Source: Proteles cristata cristata (Eukaryota > Chordata > Mammalia > Carnivora > Hyaenidae). From it: 64,000 nt of DNA. The notes under the pieces are model-generated. The model did not search any database. It saw only the letters and a list, made by a program, of their open reading frames with translations, and was not told the DNA's origin. Positions within the stretch are counted from its first letter, which is position 1; each line of letters opens with the position of its first letter. Shown here in pieces: positions 1 through 11,280 of the stretch. Made by a program: the position numbers and the translations under genes. The DNA lies in assembly GCA_017311185.1 (NCBI GenBank), contig JAESUZ010003395.1, forward strand, positions 1,302,001-1,366,000. The letters are read 5' to 3'.

Positions 1-3000
1 CCTGGATTCTGTAGAATGCTTTATGACAAACAGAAAGTTTACTGAAGTCTACAGAATTAACCTGAGTTTGGCATCTTGCAATCCACTCTTGGATCTATTT
101 AGCACAGGAGGAGAGCTTTATAAATGATGCAAGAGTTTCTTAGAATTCTTTATAGAACAATTCAAATAGGGCTAAAAACAACCAAGAGGAGAGAGAAGTA
201 CACATTCATTTTCCCTGAATATGAACAAAAACAAAAGCATTTGCTACATGGTGTGAATTGGAGGAATCTTATATTATTGAGCTGGTGCTTGTTGCCTGAT
301 AATGGAAAAGATTAGCGTCACTTTTCTGTAACTAAGCCTGTAATGGTGTCACAGCCTATTTGATGCCAATTGGTGTTCCTGGGGTCCTTGGTATAAAGCA
401 ACCTTTGCAAATGAGTAGTCAAAATGGTTGGAATAAGGAATAAAACCAGAGAGTAAAAAATGAATAGCTAATTCAACACTTAATTTCTTTTAATTTTGAG
501 AGTCTTACATATGTGCCGCAACTATTAATGGGTGGGATGCTGATGATAGGGGAAGAGTTTTAAACTGTAAATTTATTTTCACCTGAGCTGCAGAACTCAA
601 ACCTGGCATGCCTTACACGTAATGCAGTTTGACAGTTCATTTGAAATAAATGTGCCGATAACCCTTAAAAGTGGTAATAAAATACTCTTTGCTCTACTGT
701 ACAGATGATTAATACCACTAAAGTAATTAAATTCCATTAAGCTGAGGTTCACATACCCAAGGAATTGGTGCCAGGATTTAGCCGTTCTCTAGTGAGGACA
801 AAAGACTAATGCCTTTTAAAGCCGCGTTTCGCCAGGAAAATCCCAGGGAAGTCTATATTAACTTAGGACATCTGCTTGTTGTGATTGTTTGAGGTATTGA
901 TGCATTGGATCATTAGCAGGGTAGCGTGAACTAGTGTTTTCCTGTTGACAAGGATCTCTCACCAGGAGCTGCAAGCTTTCTGCAAGGGGAGAGAGAAAGC
1001 AAAGCAGGGCAGCCAAGTTGAGTCCCGTGAATGGCTTTGACTTACAGAATTATTGCTAACTGTATAGTCTCTGATGGTAGGAAACAGCATTTTGCCCCCG
1101 GCCATTTTTCCCAAGATCAAAGCCAAAGTAACTCTGTCTCCTGCTGTTTTGTAGCTGTAGATTCTTAAAGACTGGCATTATTGTCATCGATGAACAGTTT
1201 GCCCCCTTTCAGATGGCGGCAGTAATGACCCACGGGGGAGGCAGTGGTTAGGCAGTGCTGACAATGTGACCAGGTGCTGCAGCATAAGCGTTTCATTAAA
1301 TATTGAAGCAATGGTTTTCAGTTACAGTGGCAAAAAGGGAATTTGGTCTATGTCCAAATATGTGGCTATTTTTTTCCTTCAACCTCTCCTAATCACATTA
1401 TTTTTTGCATGACCTTTCTGCTGAAATTAGCTGCCGTCCCAAAAAGCATCGTGTGTAATATATCTAAGGTAATTCCATATTCCTCTTTACATGCTAGTAA
1501 TCATTCTTAATGGGCGAATGATTTATTTACCATTTTTTCTTAAAATATGCAAACCATAAAAAATAAACCTTATGATTATTTTGGTTTTCAGAGGTACCAA
1601 ATGAAAGAATCCTGAAGGATTCAAGCAAAGGATAGTTTGCAGACACCAAGAACAGAGTGCAAGTGCATTTAAGAGTTAGGTTTTTTTTTTTTTTTTATGT
1701 GTATCATATGAGAAACGGTTTTAGAGCCTCAACATTCTGTTTCCATTTGGAGACCACGTTAAACTTGTCTGTATAATTTGTGAAATGAATTCATAAGAGA
1801 AAAACTATGGTCATTTTGAAAGGAATGTAGCTGTCCCCTTATTAGAATGGGATCTGTCCCTCCACTTACTGTGTGTACAAGGTAACTAACAAACCATAAC
1901 AACGGCATGACTGTCAAGGCCGTGAGTCCTCCTACAACCTGCCATGTGATTTCCTGATCCTCTGATTCCAGAACCCTCTAAGAGAATTGTCTGATTCTTC
2001 TCTAAGAGAAACAGGACAAACCTTTATGGATACTAATCGAACACCACAGAAAACTCACTTAAAACTTCTAGAGGAAAACATGGCTCCTGTTAGAGGCGCT
2101 GAAAGGTAAACTGAGACCACAATGTACCATAAAATGAAACAAAACAAACGAAACAGAAGCTCCATCTAGGAAAGAACACAGGATCTAAATATTTTCTCCC
2201 CACTTATCCCTACCTTGGAAATCCCACTTAGTGATAAATAGTTATTTGAAGCTTTCAAATTTTCTGAAAAATCAAATAGAGTTTCTGCATGTTAATTGCA
2301 GTTTGCTAGATTTCCATATTTAAATCAGTTTCCTCTCCTCGTTCAAACAAAACTTTGGCACTTCCCTACCAAATATAAATATGGTTTGGTTTAAGATTAC
2401 CACCCATCTGAGACATAAACTAAACTTGTATTTTTGTGGTTTTCTGTGCCAATGTGCCAGATTTGCCCCGAGATCACCAACTCTATATAATAATCCTCCT
2501 GAAATGAGATCCTATTGTTAATTTTCACTCTTGTTTTCTTTGTATGTAATTAGGAAGAACTGAATTAAAATGCTATTATAAGCAAACCATTACTCTTTCT
2601 CTGACTCTCTTTTCTCATCTTTATTCCTTTGCTCTTCTTTCTCAAAGTCATAGATGTTAAACGGGTGTACCTGTAAGGAAAAAAAAGCTTACTGAAAAAT
2701 GACTGTTAACCAAACAGGATTTTATATTATGACCAGCATTAGTAAAAATAAAACAACTTTCAAAAGCGATATGAGAAAAATTTCAACCATTGAGGTTTAT
2801 TGCTATTACTTCCTTTTGTTTGTGCTATTTGGAACACTTCAGGAAATGACTGACTTCTATCCTTTGATGAATTCTACAAAATATAGAGGTTTATGTAGAA
2901 ATGGGAAAAAATGGGAGCTGCTGTGGATGAAGCAAATCATGAAAGGAAGAAAAAACCAGAGGGAGACTTATCTAAAGATGCAAATGTTATAACAAGTTTG

Positions 3001-3871
3001 TTTAAACCTATCCATACTTAGTTGATGGTATTACCACTTAGCTAGTACTTTCATGCTGAAAATTATCTATAGTCCAGAGCCTGTTTTAAGAGATGACAAC
3101 GGGGCAAAATTCAAGGGTCGTACAGGGAATACAAAAATGGATACAAACGTGTCTCTTGTTAGGACCATTTGTATAGCAGGGATAGGCAAAATAATTTCTA
3201 AAAAATGTTATGATACTCCTCAAAAGAATATATTTATCTATTTTCAAGTGCTAGGTAGGATATTTTCTCTGCTTCAAGAGTTTTCACAAGCAATGTGACA
3301 TCTTAAAAGTTCAGTCTGGTGCAATAGAAATATTTTTCGAGAAGTCAGTAGGCATTGAAAACTATTCCTTTCTTTTTTTATTGTAATGTGAACATTCTGT
3401 TTTGACATAATTTCCTCTTCATTTCTTCATGACAATTTGCATGCACCATTTAAATTACTCCCCATTATTCAACTGTATTCTTTGAGCTTCCTTGAAACAC
3501 ATAAATATTAAGGATAGATTAATGCCAGAAAGCATGTCCAAAATGTTACTTGCAAGTCTAACATGTGACCAAAAAAGAACTTTTTTTGTGACTAGAAGAA
3601 AGAATGAAATTCAGTTAGGTGGGAAAGGGTAGGGATTTTTTTCTTGACTAGCAAATAAATGGTCTCTATTTAGAATGGGATTTGATTTTAATACTAATAG
3701 ATTGAAGAGTTTTCTCTTTTTTAACCTTTCTTTTTATGATAAAGTAAATGTTATAACTTTCACATTCTTTCATGGGATTCCTAATTTTGTGATAGGCAGC
3801 CTTAAAGATTCTAAAATTATCTACATTAGGAGAAACTCCGCAATTTCAGAATATTCTATATGTTGTGAAGT
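1..3871. other. Single-copy AT-rich non-coding DNA
   Basis: I see no SINE, no recognisable LINE or LTR piece and no plausible exon in these 3.9 kb. The open frames here (for example 2699-2992 and 3053-3298, both plus strand) are short and of lysine/isoleucine/asparagine-rich composition expected of AT-rich DNA. There is a T-run at 1681-1697. Degraded repeats that cannot be seen by eye may remain. Confidence 0.6.
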
Positions 3872-3886
3872 GATTTAGTACTATAA

Positions 3887-4079
3887 TGTTTGTTTGTTTG
3901 TTTGTTTAGAGAAACAGAGTGGTGGGAGAAGAGAGGGAGGAGACACAGAACCTGAATTGGGCTATAGGCTCTGCATTGTCAGCACAGAGCCCAATGCAGG
4001 GCTTGAACCAAAGAACCGAGAGATCATGACCGGAGCTGAAGTCAGACGCTTAACCGACTGAGCCACCCAGGTGCCCCAG
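3887..4079 (-). mobile_element. CAN-SINE, antisense (felid tRNA-derived SINE)
   Basis: Read on the minus strand the element has the SINE head (GGCACCTGGGTGGCTCAGTC near 4076-4057), the tRNA-derived body, a short purine/pyrimidine block and a (CAAA)n tail seen here as (TTTG)n at 3888-3908. Target-site duplication GATTTAGTACTATAA flanks it at 3872-3886 and 4081-4095, which fixes the edges. It is a retrotransposed copy with no expected coding function. Confidence 0.95.
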
Positions 4080-4239
4080 AGATTTAGTACTATAAATCAA
4101 CAAACATTTATTAAGTAAGTGTAAGCGTGTATCCCAGGAAATACTTTGTCTAGGGCTTCCGAGGTCTGATCTTATGCATTTAATTTATAGAGACTGACTG
4201 TTTGGTGGGGCTCTCCTTGAGAACTGTGTATGTCCTTTT

Positions 4240-4441
4240 TTTAAAAAAAAATTAGCATTTGTTTATTTTTGAGAGAGAGAGTGAGAAGGGAAAGGGCAGA
4301 GAGAGAAGGAGACAGAATTCGAACCAGGCTCCAGTCTCTGAGCTGTCAGCACAGAGCCCAACACGGGGTTCAAACTCACAAACTGAGATCATGACCTGAG
4401 CTGAAGTTGGATGCTTAACCGACTGAGCTAACCAGGGGCCC
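4240..4441 (-). mobile_element. CAN-SINE, antisense
   Basis: A divergent felid SINE: the head is eroded (ACCAGGGGCCC at its 3' side instead of CCCAGGTGCCCC). A near-perfect duplicated target (GAGAACTGTGTATGTCCTTT at 4219 and GAGAACTGTGTATGTTCTTT at 4443) brackets it. The A-rich tail appears as T/A runs at 4236-4251. It lies only about 150 bp from the SINE at 3887, in the same orientation. Confidence 0.93.
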
Positions 4442-4804
4442 AGAGAACTGTGTATGTTCTTTTAAAGGTTAGGTCATGGCTAATCCTGTATTTGGTAGAA
4501 TACTGGCATCCTGTGAAAAACAACAAAGGGTTTCTACGCAAAATGGAAAAACAATGCTTTTCCCACTTCATATTCCCTAAATTTATTTTCTAATAAAAAT
4601 ATTTCCATTTTAACTTTTCTCTTAGGACTTCCCCCTTTTGAGATGCTGACTTCTTTTTAGGCTTTTGAGCTATGTATCATTGCCAAAGAGCGCCAGAATT
4701 TGACCAGCACAGAGAGATTGCAAAGCATACTCAAGCAAAACTTAAGGCACTAAGGTCATTAAAAATTGGGAACTTCAAAGGATTCAATAGAACAGAGGTA
4801 GAAG

Positions 4805-5375
4805 ATAGGTATTGTGAACTACGTATTTGTGTCCTCACCAAATTCATAGGTTAAGGCCCTAACCCCCAGTGGGATGGTATTAGGAGGCAGGGTCTTTGAG
4901 ATCATGAGGGTGGGGTGCTCTTGGTGGGATAGGGTCCTTATAAGAAGAAACAGGAGGTGGGGCACCTGGGTGGCTCAGTCTATTAAGCGTCCGGCTCTTG
5001 ATTTTGGCTCAGGTCATGATCTCGAGGTCCTTGAGTTTAAGCCCCGCATGGGATTCTCTCTATTCCTCTCTCTCTCTATTCCTCTGTAGCCCCTCCCCTG
5101 CTCACACTTTCTATTTCTGTCTCTGTCTCTGTCTCTCTGTCTCTCTCTCAAAGTCTCTCAAAATAAATAAATTAAAAACAGGGAAGAAATAGGAGAGAGC
5201 TTCCATCTTCCCTCCCTTTTCCTCTACTTCTCCATCTGTTTGTCTCTGCCATGTGAGGACAAAGCGAGAAGAGAACCATCTGTGAACCAGGAAGAGGGTT
5301 CTCACCACAACCCAGTCTTGCTGGCACTCTGATCTCAGACCTTCCCAGCCTCTAGAACTGTGAGAAATAAAGTCA
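4805..5375 (+). mobile_element. MaLR-like LTR fragment, split by a SINE
   Basis: Segments 4805-4957 and 5183-5375 match, as I remember it, a common mammalian MaLR-type LTR: a GTGTCCTCACCAAATTCATA start region, GGGATGGTATTAGGAGGCAG, a CCTTATAAGAAG segment, GCCATGTGAGGACAAAGCGA, and an end with CTAGAACTGTGAGAAATAAA, where the AATAAA would be the LTR polyadenylation signal. The CAN-SINE at 4959-5182 interrupts it. No internal retroviral genes are attached, so this is a solo or partial LTR. The subfamily (MST, THE or MLT group) is not assigned. Confidence 0.7.
4959..5182 (+). mobile_element. CAN-SINE, sense, inside an older LTR
   Basis: Sense felid SINE from GGGGCACCTGGGTGGCTCAG through a long CT-rich region to an AAAATAAATAAATTAAAAAC tail. 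The body lacks the usual GCTGACAGCTCAGAGCC block (about 45 bp deleted). Duplicated target GAAGAAACAGGAG (4944-4956) and GAAGAAATAGGAG (5183-5195) shows insertion into the LTR, so it is younger than the LTR. Frames through it give a recurrent SINE-encoded peptide that is not a gene. Confidence 0.93.
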
Positions 5376-6600
5376 GTGAGAACACAAGCATTGAACATGC
5401 TGGTGGTGTATGTAGCAGCATCACATGAGAATACAATGAAGGAAAGAATGAGGGAGGAACAAGAAATGATTGCTAAAAGCAACAATTTTTCCCTCCAGTG
5501 TCAGAGGATAAGTTGAAGGGACATCTAGCAAAAGCAAAGGAAAAATTGAGAAATGAGTTCATGGAGCTATGGACGGGCATACCTGAGGCAGACAGTTTTG
5601 TTTCCCCTTTCTTTAGAGCTGGCATTTAGAGAAAGCTAAGGAGTGACGGACATGCTGGTGTCCTGCAACATGAAGAGTCTAAAATGGGTGTGGAAAGCAA
5701 TCTAGAGCTTTCTCTTTATGTTTTGTCTTCTTCTGGGGCCTGTTTAGTCATTATGGTGTCAGAGAGGTAACATAGGGGGGGTGCCTGATATATTTAAGGC
5801 CGAAGAATTATTCCCAGTATTCCACATACACCATCGTATTTAATACTCTCAACGCCATGCCAGACAGCTCCAGTAAGTGGAACCTTGGATTTGTAAGTGA
5901 GACACTCACAGTGATGACTCCTCATGAGTCACCCAAATGTTTGCTGTACATAGGATTTTTAATTATAGTGAAAAAAGAGTCCAAATTGCTCTGTGACACT
6001 AACATGCAGGGGTAGGTTCTAGATAGGGAGTGCACCTGGCTAATCTTCTAACATCCACACCTTCACATGTCTTTGTTTTCTCATCACTGAGAAGTTTGGT
6101 ACTTTAAGTACTTTTGTTTACTATTGTGTGTAGTTGGGGGAAGTAATTCCTAGAGAAAGTCAGGGGCTAGTGAGAGAAGTAATTCCTAGAGAAAGTCAGG
6201 GGCTAGTGAGGGGAGCGAAGAAGTCTAGGAAAATGATGTCTCTTAGACATTCTGGGTACATTTAAAAATACAGGGCTGCATTGGGCTGTGTTTCAAATCT
6301 GTAAGTGAAGAATCCACTATATGTAATGAAAAGGCAGAAGAAAAACTGACTGACTCATGAAGGTGTTTCAAAGAGTCGAAAATTGTTCTTTAAGTAAAAG
6401 AGAAAACTTGTGAAAATTACAGCTGGTGGAATTTATTTTAATAGCTTCATAAACGACTAAAACCTTTACTTATAAGATCATTAGGGATCCTAGGGAGTGG
6501 CCTAATTTTTTTTCCACTTATATTTTTTCCTTTCATGAGGGAAATTATATAATATTGTGGTATCTGAAGATGTAAGGATTTGAGAAAGACTGGTTATAGC
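5376..6600. other. Single-copy non-coding DNA with a short tandem duplication
   Basis: No SINE, LINE or exon is evident. The only structure is the 36-bp-period duplication at 6140-6210, described separately. A weak MIR-like stretch may lie around 5825-5945 but is too degraded to call. Confidence 0.5.
6140..6210 (+). repeat. Perfect 35-bp tandem duplication, 36-bp period
   Basis: The block GAAGTAATTCCTAGAGAAAG plus TCAGGGGCTAGTGAG occurs at 6140-6174 and again at 6176-6210 with no mismatch, separated by one A. Two identical copies in otherwise unique sequence point to a recent duplication, or to an assembly or polymerase artefact. No coding frame is involved. Confidence 0.95.
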
Positions 6601-6765
6601 CCTCATTATTGTCCATAACACAATCTATTATTAGCATCATTTATAAATGAGGTAACTAAGGCATAGAAGAGTTAAAACAAATAAACCAAGAGCACACAAA
6701 TAGCAAAGGGGAACTGAAATAAACTTGGGTTTGCCTGATTCAAATGCCTTTCCCACATCAAAATT
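6600..6765 (-). mobile_element. MIR SINE fragment, antisense
   Basis: Resembles the reverse complement of the mammalian-wide MIR: TATTATTAGCATCATTTATA, then AATGAGGTAACTAAGGCATA (consensus about AGATGAGGAAACTGAGGCAC), AGAGTTAAAACAAATAAACC, a degraded GGTCACACAGC counterpart, and GCCTGATTCAAATGCC. Strongly diverged, as expected for an element over 100 Myr old. Confidence 0.75.
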
Positions 6766-8609
6766 TTTAGATAAAAACATGAATTTATTTGCACCAGACA
6801 AGCTGAGTCATATACAAGCAAGTTACATAGGACTTTTTAGAATTTTCAGCACGCTTGAATATTTACTTAAGACAGATCCCACTGGTCTAACGTCTGGGAA
6901 AGTCTTCACTGATTTGCAAATCCCTTGTAATCCTTGACACAATGTCAACTTGGCTGCCCAGTGTTAAAGGAAAAGCACCCAGTGGATGTGCTGGAGACTG
7001 GTTCTGACTCCCACAAGCCAATTTTTAGATTGTCAGGAATTTCCCAAGTCTGTCGTTTAACACAGACACGACTAAAAATGAAATTATTACACTTAAGGTC
7101 AAATTAGTTATATTTAAAATAAAAGGAACAGCTTTTCAGGACTCATCGCTTTGTAATTACTTTATAATATTTTGCTATTGTCTGTGGTCTTGAGGTCATT
7201 TACACCTGTTGTATTTTTATGGTGAAAATACTATATAATGCTGTGTTATGTCACATCTTTTCCCATACTCTCCCTGTAGTATCATCATATTGATAATGTG
7301 AACTCAACCATGGTGGAGGTACTTACACCAAGAAAATTGGCAAATGCTATAGTCAGAGCTGTTTTTTCCTCCCTGAGAACTAGCTGTTAAATATTTACTA
7401 ACACACATACAGCTTTGCAAGTGTTTAATTGTGATTCTCTTGCTCATTCCTTTGATAAAATGAATCTCAACCACACTTAATCTAAGTGGCTCCAATTACT
7501 TGTTCATATTGTTTTCACAGGTTGAGAGATTAGGTTTTAGTGGAGGTCTGGAAGAGTAAAATATCTTGCTCAAAACTAGTTTCTAGTTAAAGGGAATGAA
7601 ACGAGGAAATCTTGGCAAACAAACTCTTTTACTTCTAAGACACAGGTTTGTTTGGAATTTTATCCGAATGTCATATGGAAAGAAATTAAGATTGAATTTT
7701 TTTTCACCTATTGGGGAAATCAACACATATGTATTAAGACAGAAGGTAAAAGCTCATATATCATGAATTTAACCAATTGTGGTTCTATTCTTTAGGCTAC
7801 CAATGCTTAAAAACAAAAGTGGGAATGAAAAGGGCACAAAACAGGCATGTAATGCAGAACAACACTTAATAGCATGTCAATAGTTGGTCAAAGGGAAATG
7901 TGAGAAGGTCAGAATCATTTTCCCAGGATTCATGCTGCCTTACCCTGGGTTCTTGGACCTTTCTAGCTTCACTAAAATATGTTTTAACATTGATGAGTTA
8001 TGCGTACGAGAGAGAGGATTTTTTTTTTTGTCTCAAGGTGCACATTTGTGCTTTGAAATTCTTTTACATTTTCATTCTTCATGCTGATGAGTCAGTGCAG
8101 ATTTATATTACCAAGTTATTATGGGTAGTAGAGACTGTGTCTCCTTGAAAGTAATGGCATGTGATTGCTTACTCCATTACTTTCAATGGGACTCAGTCGT
8201 TGCCATCCTTAGGGACTCAATCCCATTGAAAGTAATAGTCTGAGACTGCCCACATTGTTACCGGGCTTTAAATTGGATTGAATTTATACTGATTGGTAGG
8301 TGCCAGCCACAGAAGTCTCACTTTTAAAAGATGTAGAGTTGATAAAGTTTTTTCGGCCAGTAGTTGAAAAGTTTAACTGCCTACTTGGAGAATGTATTTT
8401 TACTATTTAAAACATTCATTTCTTAATTTTGAAGTGTTTTCACATTTAGCCTCTGAACTATTAGAGAAATTCATAACATTTTAGGAAAATTGTTTTCAAA
8501 CGTTAATTCCTTCCTAACTATGCTATATTCAGGCATTTCAGGAAAGAATACACTCTTGCTTGGACGTTAATTACTTTCTTGTTCTTAGAATAATTTTATT
8601 TTTAGAACT
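6766..8609. other. Single-copy AT-rich DNA
   Basis: No recognised repeat except the inverted-repeat block at 8144-8237. The small open frames at 7884-8148 overlap one another in two frames and look like chance. Confidence 0.5.
8144..8237. repeat. Hairpin-forming inverted repeats (possible fossil MITE)
   Basis: TTGAAAGTAATGG at 8144-8156 is the exact reverse complement of CCATTACTTTCAA at 8174-8186. The longer arm ATTACTTTCAATGGG (8176-8190) is in turn mirrored by CCCATTGAAAGTAAT at 8222-8236. The three arms could fold into alternative hairpins. The layout resembles a miniature inverted-repeat DNA transposon, but I cannot name a family and see no clear target-site duplication. Confidence 0.7.
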
Positions 8610-8715
8610 GGAAAGAAACTTCACAGTACTACATTTTAGATAAGGAAACTGAGGTTCAAGGTAATTTGCCATGGTCAAGGTCACAAAGCAAGTTTGTTCC
8701 AAAGTGAAGACAGTA
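8610..8715 (-). mobile_element. MIR SINE fragment, antisense
   Basis: ATTTTAGATAAGGAAACTGA followed by GGTTCAAGGTAATTTGCC and GGTCAAGGTCACAAAGC is a good match to the antisense MIR core (consensus about TTTTACAGATGAGGAAACTGAGG ... CCAAGGTCACACAGC, from memory). Only the central part survives. Confidence 0.8.
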
Positions 8716-9148
8716 CAGTTATTTAGGATTACCCAATTCCATTTAAATCTTTAGAATTAGTCTAATTTTATACTTGGATAATATGCTATATTATTTCCAG
8801 GTATATTGTACATTGTTGTTTACACTTAAATTATAACATGTTTTAATTTTTCTTCATAAAACAAACATTTATAGATCCTGTTAGTATTAAGTCCCTTTCA
8901 GGTGAAAACACTCACAGCTGAGGCTGGCAAGAGGCATTGCATAGGAGGCTGTATAAAATGGTGTTTGAAAATCGTTCCAGACCTTACCTTCTGTCTAACA
9001 TTGCTCCTGTATTTGTATCATAGTTTGGAAATGCAGCACATAGTGTTTAGATTTCTGCTCTGTGATAAGATTGTTAAAAATGCCCAAACTTGGTGTATTG
9101 CTATAAAAAAAAGTTTTATTATAACTTCAGTTAAATTAGCAAAGTGTT

Positions 9149-9262
9149 GAGGTGCCTAGGTGGCTCAGTTGGAAGTGTCTGACTCTTGGTTTCGGCTCAG
9201 GTCATGATCTCACAGTTCATGAGTTTGAGCTCTGTGTTGTTATTGCAGAGCCTGGTTGGGAT

Positions 9263-9294
<32 letters not shown>

Positions 9295-9325
9295 AAAAAT
9301 AGATAAATAAACATTAAAAAAATAT
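9149..9325 (+). mobile_element. CAN-SINE, sense
   Basis: Head AGGTGCCTAGGTGGCTCAGT, tRNA-like body TCATGATCTCACAGTTCATG, a shortened middle, (CT)n at about 9260-9293 and tail ATAAATAAACATTAAAAAAA. Exact duplicated target CAAAGTGTT at 9140-9148 and 9326-9334. Confidence 0.93.
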
Positions 9326-9334
9326 CAAAGTGTT

Positions 9335-9975
9335 ATTTTACAGTTTGTTAACATTACAACTAAAACATAGATTTATCTTGATATATACAGCAAAAGAAAA
9401 GAGTTAATACAATCATTAAATATTCCATTTTCACCTTATCATGAAGGCTAATGGTTTGTGAGTTGTTGTAAAGACCTTCATCTTCATTAGCAGTACCAAT
9501 AGTTGAAAGGATTGGCCAGTCCTAGATGTTCATTGTAAAAGAATTCAGTGCTTTGTCAATATGTAATGAAAATGAGGGAGATATTAGTTTTAACAAAACT
9601 AGCCTAACTAAAAATTTAATTTATTATTTTACTGTCAATATTATTATTGATGTATATTTTGACCACATGCATATGTGGATAATGCTTATCTAACTAATAT
9701 TTGGATGTACAGTTGAATTATTAACATATTAGTTATGTTACTCTGAGAACCTGGTGTAGTACAAGGGTGTAAATATGGATATTGTCTAAGATATCTTACA
9801 TCTCTAGAGTCAATGATTATGTGATTTCAAAACTATAAATTTCAGTTATAGCAGCTAATTGTCTTTTTCATTGTATAAACATACTTTATCCTACAATGTT
9901 GTTTTAGTTATTTTTAAAAAGTAAACTACCATACCAAAATAAAAAACCCCACAGCATGTTAATCTGGGTATTTAG
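9335..9975. other. AT-rich single-copy DNA, nothing recognised
   Basis: No element or exon that I can support. Content is AT-rich with scattered TAAT and TTATT words. Confidence 0.4.
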
Positions 9976-9979
9976 AAAA

Positions 9980-10185
9980 CAGAGTAGTAGCTATCCTTGG
10001 AATAGGGGAGGTGGTGGAGATGGCTGACAGGTGAGGAGCATGTGGGGAGCTTCTGAATCTGATAATGTTCTTTTTCTTGATCTGAATGCTGGTTATAAAA
10101 TTGTATTTGGTTTGTGAATATTCATCAAGTTGTATACTTTTCTGTATGTATATACTTGAATAAAAAGTTTAAAGTGACATTCAAA
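9980..10185 (+). mobile_element. Ancient L1 3'-end fragment (L1M-type)
   Basis: AGAGTAGTAGCTATCCTTGG, a GGGGAGGTGGTGGAG stretch, TAATGTTCTTTTTCTTGATC, TGCTGGTTATAAAATTG, ATTCATCAAGTTGTATACTT and ACTTGAATAAAAAGTTTAAA follow in the order of the L1M 3' untranslated region (consensus features: GTTCT..TCTTGATCTGGGTGGTGGTTA, ATTCATCGAGCTGTACACTT, CTCAATAAAA). 5'-truncated, no coding part. Confidence 0.75.
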
Positions 10186-10203
10186 TATAAGGAATATGGT
10201 CAA

Positions 10204-10382
10204 TTTATTTTTTTTTGAGAAAATTTTGAGAGAGAAATTGTGAGTGGAGGATGGGCAGAGAGAAAGAGAATGCCAAGCAGGCTCCACACTGTCAGTAGAT
10301 TCGAACCCATGAACTGTGAAGTCATGACCTGAGCCACTATCAGGAGTTGGATGCTTAACTGACTGAGCCACCCAGGCACCCT
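10204..10382 (-). mobile_element. CAN-SINE, antisense
   Basis: Reverse-complement SINE: T-rich tail and GAGAGAGA block at the left, GAGCCACCCAGGCACCC head at the right. Body is shorter than standard and well diverged (GTCATGACCTGAGCCACTAT). I could not find a convincing target-site duplication. Confidence 0.9.
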
Positions 10383-10814
10383 GAGACTTGCTTTCTTTAA
10401 AAAAATCCCTCCTAGCGTTTTTTTGTTATGTGTTTTTCTGTAATAGTAGAAGACAGAGGTCAGCAAACTATGGCCTCTGGGCCAAACCTGGTTCTTCATC
10501 TGTTTTTCTCTAGCCTGTGAGTGTAGATTGGTTTTTGCATTTTTAAATGATTGAAACAAAATCAAAATAAGGGTATTTCATGACACATGGAAATGATATG
10601 AGGTTCAGATTGCAGTGTCCAAAAATAAAGTTTTATTGGAACACAGCCACATTCATTCATTTCATTCATTTCTGTATTATCTACTCTTTGTTGTCTGTTC
10701 TACTGCATTACAGCTACTTTGCCTCACAGTGGCAGTTCAGTAGTTGTGACAGAGATCATATGATCTGCAAACCTAAAATATTTAATAATCTCACCTTTTA
10801 ACAAAAAGTTTCCT

Positions 10815-11047
10815 GGGGCGAGCCTGGGTAGCTCACTTGGTTAAGCATCTGACTTCGGGTCAGGTCATTATCTTGTGGTCTGTGAGTTCGAGCCCTGCAT
10901 CAGGCTTCGCTTTGTACTGACAGCTCAGAGCCTGGAGACCGCTTTGGATTCTGTGTCTCCCTCTCTCTCTGCCCTTCCTCTGCTCGCACTGTGTCTTTCT
11001 ATATCAAAACTAAATAAATAGTTTTTTAAAATTTAAAATAGAAAAAG
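10815..11047 (+). mobile_element. CAN-SINE, sense, first of a tandem pair
   Basis: From GGGGCGAGCCTGGGTAGCTC to an A-rich tail (AATAAATAGTTTTTTAAAAT). Flanked by target copies AAAAAGTTTCCT (10803-10814) and AAAAAGTTTACT (11048-11059). More diverged than its downstream neighbour, consistent with being the first insertion. Confidence 0.95.
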
Positions 11048-11059
11048 AAAAAGTTTACT

Positions 11060-11280
11060 GGGGCACCTGGGTGGCTCAGTTGATTAAGCGGCTGACTTTG
11101 GCTCAGGTCATGATCTCACAGTTTCTGAGTTTGAGCCCCGCGTTGGGCTCTGTGCTGACAGCTCAGAGCCTGGAGTCTGCTTTGGACTCTGTCTCGCTCT
11201 CTCTCTCTCTGCCCCTTCCCTGCCCGCACTCTGTTTCTCTCTATGTCTCAAAAAAGAAGCATTAAAAAAAAGAATAAAAG
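11060..11280 (+). mobile_element. CAN-SINE, sense, second of a tandem pair
   Basis: Well-preserved head GGGGCACCTGGGTGGCTCAG, body TGCTGACAGCTCAGAGCCTG, (CT)n block and A-rich tail. Target copies AAAAAGTTTACT at 11048-11059 and 11281-11292 are identical, so this SINE re-used the duplicated site made by the SINE at 10815. Confidence 0.95.

Noticed and set aside
4874..5089. Open frames translating to MAQSVKRLTSAQVMIS-like peptides, here and near 11071, 15050, 23395, 38663, 41948, 45139, 45578 and 53368
   Set aside because: They are the translation of the CAN-SINE body in either orientation and recur at each SINE; not genes.
4805..5375. Possible endogenous retrovirus
   Set aside because: Only an LTR-like segment is present, with no gag, pol or env remnant nearby.
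5825..5945. Possible antisense MIR
   Set aside because: Resemblance limited to a few short words; below what I can support.
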